This document shows, in pieces, positions 1 to 9,028 of a DNA stretch of 64,000 bases. The position numbers were made by a program, and so were the translations under genes. Position 1 is the first letter of the stretch; each line of letters begins with the position of its first letter. Under the pieces are notes generated by a model, which was not told where the DNA came from, did no database searches, and saw only the letters and a program-made list of their open reading frames with translations. Source of the DNA: Bactericera cockerelli (taxonomy: Eukaryota; Arthropoda; Insecta; Hemiptera; Triozidae). The stretch is from the NCBI GenBank assembly GCA_024516035.1, contig CM044961.1:37537112-37601111 (forward strand). Reading direction: 5' to 3'.

Positions 1-51
1 AGAAATGCTAATCAAATTTGTGTTCAGCACCTCAAAGAACCTATGAATTGA

Positions 52-125
52 TATGTCACAAGCCCCATCTAGTACCAACAATAAAAAAGTTAGTCCAGGG
101 GGACCCTCCCAAAATACTATTAAAT
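52..125 (+). repeat. Dispersed repeat (AAAAAGTTAGTCCA type)
   Basis: The segment ATGTCACAAGCCCCATCTAG through AAAAAGTTAGTCCAGGGGGA is found inverted at 38425-38500 and in diverged form at 32580-32630. It is an interspersed element of unknown class. Confidence 0.6.
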
Positions 126-495
126 CGGAGTCGGGTACCAAAAAGTGCAAGATATCGAAAAAAAAAAAAAAAAAGTTCAGAACAAACCCCAATTATTTTT
201 TCATCCTGAGAAAGTGCTATGAAATTTTTTGTATCTTTAACCAATCTGAAGATACGACCATTGCAGCCACTTTTTGAGGCCTTGTGGCCAAACGTTGCTG
301 GCTAAGTTATCTAAAAGGTTTGTGGTTTGTGTGGTATATGAAATCAACTTACATAGCAAATTTCAAGTCTAGCTCTTACGGTTCTTTACACACACACACA
401 CACACACGGACCAATGGCTGAAACTTTTTTGGTGTCCTGAGGCCATCATTTGTCCAGAAATGTTGAACTCTGGGTAGGTCAATATAGAACTTAAG

Positions 496-558
496 TAACT
501 GGAGAGTTAACTGGCAGAAACAGGTAACTGGAGTTTCTGCCAGTTAACTCTCCAGTTA
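496..558. repeat. Perfect 26-bp inverted repeat with 11-base loop
   Basis: The arm TAACTGGAGAGTTAACTGGC plus AGAAAC at 496-521 is matched exactly in reverse complement at 533-558. Confidence 0.9.
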
Positions 559-1073
559 TAAGTCCAATTTTTTCTTGGTGATACTGGACAAAAGAGTTTC
601 ATGACAAAACAATTACCTACCAAACATGCTGAACGCTCATGTCCTAATTGATGGACCTAGTTCATCTAGTTGTTAAAGTATAGAATTTTGTGAACATCAG
701 ACCTACAGAACTTCACACCACTGTTATTAGTTAATATCATTAATTTCCTGTATGGTATTTTAATATTCCTATGTTTGGATTTACTAGATAAATAATCTAT
801 TGATGTTGAATATTAGGTGGGTAAATTGTCATGAACTATCTTATTTGATATTCACCTGCTGGACCTAAACACCTTCACTACCTTCACTTCAGTAACCTTA
901 CTGGGCCAGCTGTTAATGAGCAATCTGAGAAGGAAATTAAAAGTTACTGGGTAAGGAAATAGTGACTTACTGATTACACCAAGAACACAAACATTCCACA
1001 GTTTCACATTCAACAAGAGGAACTTGTAAAAGTATAAAAATAATTAATAGCGATAGCACTTACCTACCTCCAA

Positions 1074-1197
1074 GAATAATTCAAGAATGGAGCTGGGCTG
1101 GACAAGTGACAAGAATGAACAATGAGAGATGGGCCAAAAAGTTAACGGATTGGATCCCAATATCAAACAAGAGGTCAAAAGGCAGACAAAGGAATTG
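1074..1197 (+). mobile_element. LINE ORF C-terminal fragment (RTE-like)
   Basis: Reads IIQEWSWAGQVTRMNNERWA, then KKLTDWIPISNKRSKGRQR and a stop. This is the WxWAGHVARMxDxRWxxxxLxWxP..RxRGRP signature found at the C terminus of RTE-type and related LINE polyproteins. It is an isolated fragment. Confidence 0.75.
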
Positions 1198-1873
1198 ATT
1201 GATTGATAGATTATTTAAAGTAACAGTTTTATCAGAAGGGGTATTTTAATTGTTATCTTTTAGCTTTTAGGTACTAACTTTTATTAAATTTATTAAATTA
1301 AAGCAGGGAAACTAAAACTTCAGAAAGCCGTTAAAATGAAAAACACAATGACGCTGGCAACTGTTGACTAGGAACATCACCATCACCCATCACGCATGAG
1401 CATGAGCAGTAAAATTAAAAACCTCATTGCGCATGTGCAGCGTCGATTTAAAGTAGGTACCTATTCAAATTTGAATAAGACTTGAAAATTAAATAATTGA
1501 ACTTTGCTGAATGTAGTACAGTTGGAAAAAAACAGTACTCGTATTTTTCCGAGTGTATTACAATAGGTTATTTCAAAGTTGGTCATTGAACACATTTTAT
1601 GCAACTGGACCTGTATGAGATGTAATTTTCAATTTCAATTACAACCCATTTTATAACAGAGTTGATTTTTAACAACTTAATAAGACTGGTTAAGAGTGGA
1701 ATGTAATACAAGTTTGGATTGACAATTGTATTGCAGTCTACATTCTCACATTTTTTATAAATACACAAGTAATATTGATTTATTACCGATGTTATGGATT
1801 TATCCATACCTAATAATACTTGTTTTTTTTACTTCTGTAATACGAAGTCATTTTTGACACATGTATTACGTAG

Positions 1874-1933
1874 ATTTCCAACATTTGTGCTGTATGGGAT
1901 GTGATCAGCATTGATGAGCCGGAAGATAAGGAG
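1874..1933 (+). CDS. Unrecognised + strand gene, tentative exon
   Basis: Reads ISNICAVWDVISIDEPEDKE after TATTACGTAG and before donor GTAAGTGG. The end joins in phase to VFERYHD at 4112. The acceptor is weak, so only the DEPEDKE end is supported. The same end with its donor is repeated some 20 times to 3.9 kb, so the copy used is unknown. Confidence 0.45.
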
Positions 1934-3900
1934 GTAAGTGGTTATGTAAGTGGTCAACCTGACCAAGTACCTGATCGAGCACAACAGGAACAACACTCAC
2001 TGGTCTAATGTGGTCAGCATTGATGAGCCGGAAGATAAGGAGGTAAGTGGATATGTAAGTGGTCAACTTGACCAAGTATAAGTATAAGTAGTGCGTTATT
2101 TAGACTGTCAGCGCAAGACAGGTAGTCCCATTATGCCAACAGTTTAGCTCTGTTGTAGCTCTCACTGATCTAATGTGGGCAGCATTGATGAGCCGGAAGA
2201 TAAGGAGGTAAGTGCATGTTTAAGTGGTCAACCTGACCAAGTATCTGATTGAGCACAACAGGAACAACTCTCACTGGTCCAATGTGATCAGCATTGATGA
2301 GCCGGAAGATAAGGAGGTAAGTGGATATGTAAGTGGTCAACCTGACCAAGTATCTGATCGAGCACAACAGGAACAACTCTCACTGGTCGAATGTGATCAG
2401 CATTGATGAGCCGGAAGATAAGAAGGTAAGTGGATTTGTAAGTGGTCAACCTGACCAAGTACCTGATTGAGCACAACAGGAACAACTCTCACTGGTCCAA
2501 TGTGATCAGCATTGATGAGCCAGAAGATAAAGAGGTAAGTGGTTATGTAAGTGGTTAACTTTACCAAGTAGCTCTCACTGGTCTAATGTGATCAGCATTG
2601 ATGAGCCGGAAGATAAGGAGGTGAGTGGATATTTAAGTGGTTAACTTTACCAAGTATCTGATTGAGCACAACAGGAACAACTCTCACTGGTCCAATGTGA
2701 TCAGCATTGATGAGCCAGAAGATAAAGAGGTAAGTGGTTATGTAAGTGGTTAACTTTACCAAGTAGCTCTCACTGGTCTAATGTGATCAGCATTGATGAG
2801 CCGGAAGATAAGGAGGTAAGTGGTTATGTAAGTGGTCAACCTGACAAAGTATCTGATTGAGCACAACAGGAACAACTCTCACTGGTCTAATGTGGTCAGC
2901 ATTGATGAGCCGGAAGATAAAGAGGTAAGTGGTCAACCTGACAAAGTATCTGATTGAGCACAACAGGAACAACTCTCACTGATCTAATGTGGTCAGCATT
3001 GATGAGCCGGAAGATAAAGAGGTAAGTGGTCAACCTGACCAAGTATCTGATTGAGCACAACAGGAACAACTCTCACTGGTCTAATGTGATCAGCATTGAT
3101 GAGCCGGAAGATAAAGAGGTAAGTGGTCAACCTGACAAAGTATCTGATTGAGCACAACAGGAACAACTCTCACTGATCTAATGTGGTCAGCATTGATGAG
3201 CCGGAAGATAAGAAGGTAAGTGGATTTGTAAGTGGTCAACCTGACAAAGTATCTGATTGAGCACAACAGGAACAACTCTCACTGATCTAATGTGGTCAGC
3301 ATTGATGAGCCGGAAGATAAGAAGGTAAGTGGATTTGTAAGTGGTCAACCTGACCAAGTATCTGATTGAGCACAACAGGAACAACTCTCACTGGTCTAAT
3401 GTGATCAGCATTGATGAGCCCGAAGATAAGGAGGTAAGTGGATATGTAAGTGGTCAACTTGACCAAGTAGCTCTCACTAATCGAATGTGGGCAGCATTGA
3501 TGAACCGGAAGATAAGGAGGTAAGTACATATTTAAGTGGTCAACTTGACCAAGTAGCTCTCACTGGTCGAATGTGGGCAGCATTGATGAGCCGGAAGATA
3601 AGGAGGTAAGTGCATATTAAGTGGTCAACTTGACCAAGTAGCTCTCACTGGTCCAATGTGATCAGCATTGATGAGCCGGAAGATAAGGAGGTAAGTGCAT
3701 ATTTAAGTGGTCAACTTGACCAAGTAGCTCTCACTGGTCGAATGTGGGCAGCATTGATGAGGCCGAAGATAAGGAGGTAAGTGCATGTTTAAGTGGTCAA
3801 CTTGACCAAGTAGCTTTTACTGGTCGAATGTGGGCAGCATTGATGAGCCCGAAGATGAGGAGGTAAGTGCACATTTAAGAGGTTAACTTGACCAAGTGAG
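1900..3900 (+). repeat. ~109-bp tandem array of the DEPEDKE exon donor end
   Basis: About 20 units, each with exon text (V)xSIDEPEDKE, donor GTAAGTGG and an intron piece (GTCAACCTGACCAAGTATCT, then a GAGCACAACAGGAACAACTC stretch). Full units are ~109 bp and shortened ones ~97 and ~60-65 bp. From about 3.48 kb the short form dominates and substitutions increase. Confidence 0.93.
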
Positions 3901-3935
3901 TAAGTACTTGCTGCTACTTCTCTTATTTACTGATC

Positions 3936-4070
3936 TCAGTAGCTTGATGGATAAGGCGGCGGACTTGTAACCTGGAGGTCGCGGTCGGTGGTTCTAGTCC
4001 CGGTTCCAGCGTTGAGTTAGTAAAGCGAGTTTGAGATATCTCGAAAGTGATTAACACAAATATGATAACT
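3936..4070 (+). repeat. tRNA-like SINE (family B), + orientation
   Basis: The head GTAGCTTGATGGATAAGGCG matches a pol III A box and GGTTCTAGTCCCGG a B box. The tail contains GTGATTAACACAAATATGAT. A related copy is inverted at 47.92-48.05 kb. It sits just upstream of the exon at 4112. Confidence 0.75.
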
Positions 4071-4111
4071 TTTTTTTTACTTCTCTTATTTAATTTTCAA
4101 TCTGCTCTCAG

Positions 4112-4250
4112 GTGTTCGAGCGGTACCACGACAAACAGGGAGAGGAGTTTCTGGACGAAATGATCCGGGAGCTGGATGACAAAGTGGCGAACGACTTTCC
4201 GCTCAAGTTCCGAATCATTCATGAGTTGTATGGCAACAGCTCAATCACTA
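4112..4250 (+). CDS. Unrecognised + strand gene, third-last exon
   Basis: VFERYHDKQGEEFLDEMIRE, LDDKVANDFPLKFRIIHELY, GNSSIT plus one base. The acceptor is CTGCTCTCAG and the donor GTAAGTC. It is helical and charged with no signal peptide or membrane segment. I do not recognise the family. Confidence 0.85.
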
Positions 4251-4257
4251 GTAAGTC

Positions 4258-4447
4258 TCTCTGCATGGTCATACCACGACGGGGGTGTTAGCCCCCATTC
4301 GCAGGAAACTCACAAACCTGCTACCCACATTAACCTCACCCAGCCTGGGTTGGGCCGGAATGCCAGCATCACAAAGTCTTCACCTAGCTGGACGTTGCTT
4401 AACTTCAGTGAGGACCAGTGCATTGAACGCGCCATCGACGCTGGCTA
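4258..4447 (-). repeat. 5S-rRNA-derived SINE (family F)
   Basis: On the - strand: GCGTTCAATGCACTGGTCCT, then GAAGTTAAGCAACGTCCAGC, a 5S rRNA 5' half, followed by a non-5S body (CCGGCCCAACCCAGGCTGGG and TGAGTTTCCTGCGAATGGGG). It lies directly after the exon ending at 4250. Confidence 0.8.
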
Positions 4448-4499
4448 GGGAGTCTTTGACGTTATTCTAAGTATTTTTTTCATTAGCATAAAAACGATA

Positions 4500-4738
4500 T
4501 TTGTTGTTTGGCTGGGGAACTTTAAACAGGGATAAGACCGGTGTCTCGGTAGAGGACTATGAACAGATAATGGACAAGCCAACTCTAACAAGCCAGGCTA
4601 GCTTGCAGTTTCCCAAGGGTTTAATGCTTTATAAAGTTGGTTAGTTCAGAATGAGGCAACTTTTCCACTTAAGTTGGCTGGAGACCATCACTCTCCGCAG
4701 CTCTAGCCATGCTGGTTACAACAACAACAAAATATTAA
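4500..4738 (+). repeat. Dispersed repeat (family G)
   Basis: Contains GGTTTAATGCTTTATAAAGT and GGAGACCATCACTCTCCGC and ends GCTGGTTACAACAACAACA. Related ends are at 39.43-39.60 kb (+) and 20.62-20.70 kb (-). Confidence 0.6.
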
Positions 4739-4843
4739 TTATTAAATTAAATTAAATACCTCTCGCCATTTTTTTATTATTATTATTGGTATTTGTTTTT
4801 CATAAATAATTTGCTTCTGAAACTTCGCTGTCCACTTTTTCAG

Positions 4844-5024
4844 ACAAGCTCTACAAGAGTTTCGATCAGATGATGCGGGTTCGAAACCTGGTAGTGAAGG
4901 ATTTCGAGGAGTTTGCGGAGCGACGCATTCTGAAGTTGCCAATCATGCAGAAGCGATATTTCCGCTCTCTCTTCTTTTACAACTGCAACCTGGAGAATGA
5001 CAGTGAGCTGCGCCACTACATCAG
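4844..5024 (+). CDS. Unrecognised + strand gene, second-last exon
   Basis: Two bases completing Asn, then KLYKSFDQMMRVRNLVVKDF, EEFAERRILKLPIMQKRYFR, SLFFYNCNLENDSELRHYI plus two bases. The acceptor is CTTTTTCAG and the donor GTGAGTAA. Phases match both neighbours, which makes the gene real even though unnamed. Confidence 0.88.
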
Positions 5025-5099
5025 GTGAGTAAGAACTGAGGGATCAGTGGAGTGGCACGGGACTACCATGCGACGTACTCTGGGTTCGAAACCATTAGA

Positions 5100-6045
5100 G
5101 GTTAAGGTCGTTGAACTAGAAAGACATTTAAATGGAACGATGTTGAACTAGAATTAATGACCTTGAAATAGAACGACGTTGAACTAAACTGAGCTAATGA
5201 CCTTGAAATTGAACGATATTGACCCATTATGACCTTGACAAAGAACGACCTTAACCTATAATGACCTTGACCCAGAATGACCTTGAAATTGAACGATTTT
5301 GAACCTAAATGACCTGGAAATGGAACGATCTTGAGCTATATAACCTTAAAATTGAGCGATATCGACCTAAAATTACCATGAAATGTACTTGAATGACCTT
5401 GAATTGAAATGAACTTAAACCAGAATGACCTTAAAATTGAACGACCTTGAACCTAAATGACCTTGAAGTTGAACGATCTTGACCTATTATGACCTTGACA
5501 AAGAACGACCTTAACCTATAATGACCTTGAGCCTGAATGACCTTAAAATTGAGTGATATTAACCTAAAATGACCTTGAAATGTAATTGAATGACCTTGAA
5601 ATGGAACGACCTTAGACTAAAATGACCTAGAATTGGAACGACCTTGAAAAGGACATTAACCTTTAATGACATTGAAATTGAACGACCTTGACTTATAATG
5701 ACCTTGAAATTGAACGACCTTGAACTAGTATGAGCTTGAAATGGAACAACTTTGAGCTGGATATCCTTGAAAAACGACGATCTTGACCTATAATGACCTT
5801 GAAATCTACTTGAATGACCTTGAAATTGAACGATCTTGTCCTACAATGACCTAGAATTAGAACGACCTTGAAATGGAACGGCATTACCCTAAAATGACCT
5901 CGAAATTGAACGACCTTGAGCTAGAGTGACCTTGAAATTGAACGACCTTGACTTATAAAGACAATTAAATTGAACGACGTGGATTCATTATGACCTTGAA
6001 ATTGAATGAACATGAACTATAATGACCTTGAAATGTAGTTCAAAC
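5100..6045 (+). repeat. GACCTTGA satellite in the last intron of the + strand gene
   Basis: Irregular tandem repeat of about 30-36 bp built from TGACCTTGAAATTGAACGAC and CTTGACCTATAATGACCTTG with many variants. Short pieces recur between terminal-exon copies at 6.76-6.80, 6.94-7.10, 7.93-7.98 and 8.10-8.15 kb. Confidence 0.92.
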
Positions 6046-6109
6046 CCACTTCCAAACGAAATAAGGGACAACGTGGTTTTTACTCCTATAACTCGTTTTA
6101 AATTTAACC

Positions 6110-6262
6110 TCATCGAGCGTGACTGGGGCTGGGAATATCCGGCATCACGTGGGTTCAAATTTGAATTGTCACCCATCCAAGTCCTAGCCTCGCTGGACGT
6201 TGCTTAACTTCAGTGACTGAATGAGAACTGGTGTATTCAACGTGATATTGACGCTGGCTTTG
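6110..6262 (-). pseudogene. Nearly full 5S rRNA-like sequence
   Basis: On the - strand GCCAGCGTCAATATCACGTT, GAATACACCAGTTCTCATTC, CACTGAAGTTAAGCAACGTC, then AGGACTTGGATGGGTGAC and an end resembling CCGGATATTCCCAGCCCC. It covers the 5S internal promoter region and most of its length, with an insertion in the 3' half. It is too diverged and interrupted to be a working 5S gene. Confidence 0.7.
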
Positions 6263-6289
6263 GCTCATCTTAAATTTAGTCCAGTTTTA

Positions 6290-6512
6290 TAATTATTATT
6301 ATTATTCAACACTTTATTAGATATAAATGGACATATTTATGTACAATACAAAAAATAATTATGTTAACAATGAAAAAAATGGAAACAAGATATACAATAA
6401 AAATGAAAAAGAATAGAAAAATATATAGAAACATATGTCCTAACTAAAGGTGGGGGGGGGGGGGTTATTGCCTATGTCAATCTCCTCCACCCAACCCTTT
6501 TTTCTCTCACTT
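6290..6512 (-). mobile_element. LINE 3' end
   Basis: On the - strand GGGTTGGGTGGAGGAGATTG, a short hairpin around ATTGACATAGGCAAT, then TTTAGTTAGGACATATG and an A/T-rich tail. The same end recurs at 29.64, 38.49, 49.05 and 49.36 kb. It sits directly before the acceptor of the terminal exon at 6530. Confidence 0.7.
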
Positions 6513-6529
6513 CTTTCTCTCCCTCGCAG

Positions 6530-6752
6530 ATCCTACTTCAAGCTGGAGGACGACATCGACGAGGACATGAAGGTACAACAGGCGAACCTGCGCAAGATCC
6601 TCACCTCAATCCTGGACGCCCTGCACAACCAGTACTACATAGACTTCCAGAAGGCAGTGGAGCAGCAGTATCTGGACACCAACATGACCAGTTTCAACTA
6701 CACGCGGCCCTTTGTCCGAAACTACAAGTCCACTTACTTCCCCATTCATTAG
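6530..6752 (+). CDS. Unrecognised + strand gene, terminal exon with stop
   Basis: One base, then SYFKLEDDIDEDMKVQQANL, RKILTSILDALHNQYYIDFQ, KAVEQQYLDTNMTSFNYTRP, FVRNYKSTYFPIH and TAG. The acceptor is TCCCTCGCAG. The joined C terminus is about 200 residues of soluble helical protein. No AATAAA is evident just downstream. Partial copies of this exon follow to 8.24 kb. Confidence 0.9.
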
Positions 6753-6923
6753 AGAACAAATATGACCTTGAATAAAAACGACCTTGAAATGGAACGACCT
6801 TGACCTACATAGACTTCCAGAAGGCAGTGGAGCAGCAGTATCTGGACACCAACATGACCAGTCTCAACTACACGCGGCCCTTTGTCCGAAACTACAAGTC
6901 CACTTACTTCCCCATTCATTAGA
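6753..6923 (+). pseudogene. Terminal exon copy 1 with satellite leader
   Basis: A GACCTTGAAATGGAACGACC leader runs straight into the exon at YIDFQKAVEQQ (6808) and on through the stop. The switch occurs in CTACATAGACTTCC, which resembles the satellite's GACCTA. It has no acceptor. Confidence 0.88.
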
Positions 6924-7094
6924 GAACGAATATGCCCTTGAATTTAAACGACCTTGACCTATGACCTTGAGATGGTGAAGTTGAACTAAAATGACCTTGA
7001 AATAGAACGACCCAGAATTCATATGACCTTGATCTATGATGATCCTGAAATTTATTTTGAACTAGAATAACCTTGAAATGACACGACCTTGAAA

Positions 7095-7590
7095 TACAAC
7101 AGGCGAACCTGCGCAAGATTCTCAACTCAATCCTGGACGCCCTACACAACCAGTAATAATAATAATAATAATAATGCTTTTTCTTTGTGTTATTATGTCA
7201 CAATTTTAGTGGGTAGCGCTGATCATAGGACTTTACCACTTTAATTTACAGTATCTTGTATTTTTTTTGCCTATGATTCTGCCACTGGTCGCTGCTTCAC
7301 ATCAAAGCAGCTACTCATTTTTCCTCACGAGGTATGAGTCGACCCCGAACATCCAAGTGCAGATCAGAAAAATTCCTACAACGCTGGGGATCGAACCCAG
7401 ATCACCATGTGTGCAATACCTAGCGCGCTAACTCACTCTGCCACAGTGACTTTTACACAACCAGTACTACATAGACTTCCAGAAGGCGGTGGAGCAACAG
7501 TATCTGGACTCCAACATGACCAGTTTCAACTACACGCGGCCCTTTGTCCGAAACTACAAGTCCACTTACTTCCCCATTCATTAGAGAACG
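7095..7590 (+). pseudogene. Terminal exon copy 2, split by a SINE
   Basis: Exon text from QQANLRKILNSILDALHNQ (7095-7155) resumes at 7454-7466 and runs to the stop (about 7585). A SINE in between is flanked by the 13-bp direct repeat TACACAACCAGTA, so the copy was continuous before insertion. Confidence 0.9.
7156..7453 (-). mobile_element. tRNA-like SINE (family A) with 13-bp target duplication
   Basis: The inverted head GTCACTGTGGCAGAGTGAGT with B box TGGGTTCGATCCCCAGCG is on the - strand, and the body contains a TATGAGTCGACCCCGAACAT stretch. TACACAACCAGTA flanks both sides (7143-7155, 7454-7466). It is a full-length copy of about 298 bp inserted in a terminal-exon copy. Confidence 0.9.
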
Positions 7591-7596
7591 AATATA

Positions 7597-7933
7597 TTTT
7601 TTTTTTTTTTTACAATCAATTTTACGCCTAACATGTAGGCAATTACAAAATCAATCAATTTACATCTAATCACATCTATACAAAAAAATATGAAAAATTA
7701 CATGCAAAATATTAAATATATAAAATAGCCTTTGCTTTCTCTTTAAATTGTTCGAGGCTGTCGGCAATGTCCAGGACTTTGGCATTCTTATTAAAAATCG
7801 CCATGGCAGTGGGCAGCGTTGATGATGCAAACACAGGACTTCGTGTGCTACCAGATGAGAAGAAAGGAGGGTTTTCTCTAGTCCGTAGTCCAAATATGGG
7901 AACTCTAAGTGATATATATTGTAGAGCAGACTA
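7597..7933 (-). mobile_element. 5'-truncated LINE, ORF2 C-terminal end
   Basis: On the - strand one frame reads VPIFGLRTRENPPFFSSGST, then SPVFASSTLPTAMAIFNKNA and KVLDIADSLEQFKEKAKAIL, then 3' UTR text and a T-run on the + strand (poly-A of the element). It is inserted in the GAACGAATATGACC sequence after terminal-exon copy 2. Confidence 0.75.
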
Positions 7934-7977
7934 TATGACCTTGAATTAAAACGACCTTGCAATGGAACGACCTTGAC

Positions 7978-8095
7978 CTACATAGACTTCCAGAAGGCGG
8001 TGGAGCAGCAGTATCTGGACACCAACATGACCAGTCTCAACTACACCCGGCCCTTTGTCCGAAACTACAAGTCCACTTACTTCCCCATTCATTAG
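7978..8095 (+). pseudogene. Terminal exon copy 3
   Basis: YIDFQKAVEQQYLDTNMTS to the stop codon, again led by GACCTTGACCTA satellite text. It is nearly identical to copy 1. Confidence 0.88.
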
Positions 8096-8235
8096 AGAAC
8101 AAATATGACCTTGAATAAAAACGACCTTGAAATGGAACGACCTTGACCTACATAGACTTCCAGAAGGCAATGGAGCAGCAGTATCTGGACACCAAAATGA
8201 CCAGTTTCAAATACAAGAGGCCCTTTGTCCGAAAC
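8096..8235 (+). pseudogene. Terminal exon copy 4, truncated at a LINE fragment
   Basis: The same satellite leader as copy 1, then YIDFQKAMEQQYLDTKMTS and RPFVRN, where it switches abruptly to reverse-transcriptase sequence at 8236. Substitutions are more frequent than in the other copies. Confidence 0.85.
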
Positions 8236-8351
8236 AGATTTATATTCATTTTAATGCCTACTTCTTTACCTGATTCAGACATTTCTTGGACCATGTGTTG
8301 TACCTCGTTCATATTGTTTGATAGAAGTACAATATCATCAGCAAACCTAAG
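8236..8351 (-). mobile_element. Reverse transcriptase fragment with FADD motif
   Basis: The - strand reads LRFADDIVLLSNNMNEVQHM, VQEMSESGKEVGIKMNINL. FADDIVLLS is the catalytic motif of an RTE-like or endonuclease-RT LINE, distinct from the YADD LINEs elsewhere in the window. It abuts exon-copy 4 on one side and a TTTA microsatellite on the other. Confidence 0.8.
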
Positions 8352-8639
8352 ATTTATTTATTATTTATTTATTTATTTATTTATTTAATAAGTTAACGGG
8401 AGATACCCAGTTTTACAATGTGACCCTAGTCTTAATACTAATATTAATATAAAAAGAATTTCAAAGGAAAATACAGATGAAGAAGTTAAATAAAATGACA
8501 TGAAAAGTTGGTACATATTAGTTTAAATTAATAATTGTTTAAACTAAATGAAAATGTTGATCAATGTCAAATAGATGTCATATTTTATATCATGAATATT
8601 GTCACTGAATAAAATAGTCAAATTGTACATACATAAAAA

Positions 8640-8900
8640 GCTATGACAGTCATTGAATAAGATAATAAAATAGTCAGTAAATAAAATAAAAGTGTGACTG
8701 TCGTTGAATAAGATAATAAAAAAGTCAATAGATAAAATAAAAGTGTGACTGTCATTGAATAAGATAATAAAATAGTCAATAAATAAAATAAAAGTGTGAA
8801 TAAGATAATACAATAGTCAATTAATAAAATAAAAGTGTGACTGTCATTGAAAATTTTTAAAATAGTTAATCGATATACTAAAAATATAACCGCCATTGAA
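8640..8900 (-). repeat. 51-bp tandem repeat in LINE 3' UTR
   Basis: About four to five copies of a unit containing ATTGAATAAGATAATAAAAT and AAATAAAATAAAAGTGTGAC. The unit is a multiple of three and so gives a spurious open frame. Confidence 0.85.
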
Positions 8901-9028
8901 TAAAATAATAAAATGATTATTAGATAAAATAAAATATGACTGACATGATTTATAATAATAAATAGTAAATACTCTAGCGATAAATTACTAGTACTGTCGA
9001 TTTTTAAGGTAATAATTGATATAAAGTT

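Larger units (their letters stand above)
1..1070. other. No gene seen; scattered repeats
   Basis: No convincing exon on either strand. Contains a short dispersed repeat near 52-125, a CA run at 390-407 and a perfect 26-bp inverted repeat at 496-558. Confidence 0.6.

Noticed and set aside
6110..6262. Functional 5S rRNA gene
   Set aside because: Foreign sequence interrupts the 3' half, many substitutions, and no terminator T-run in place.
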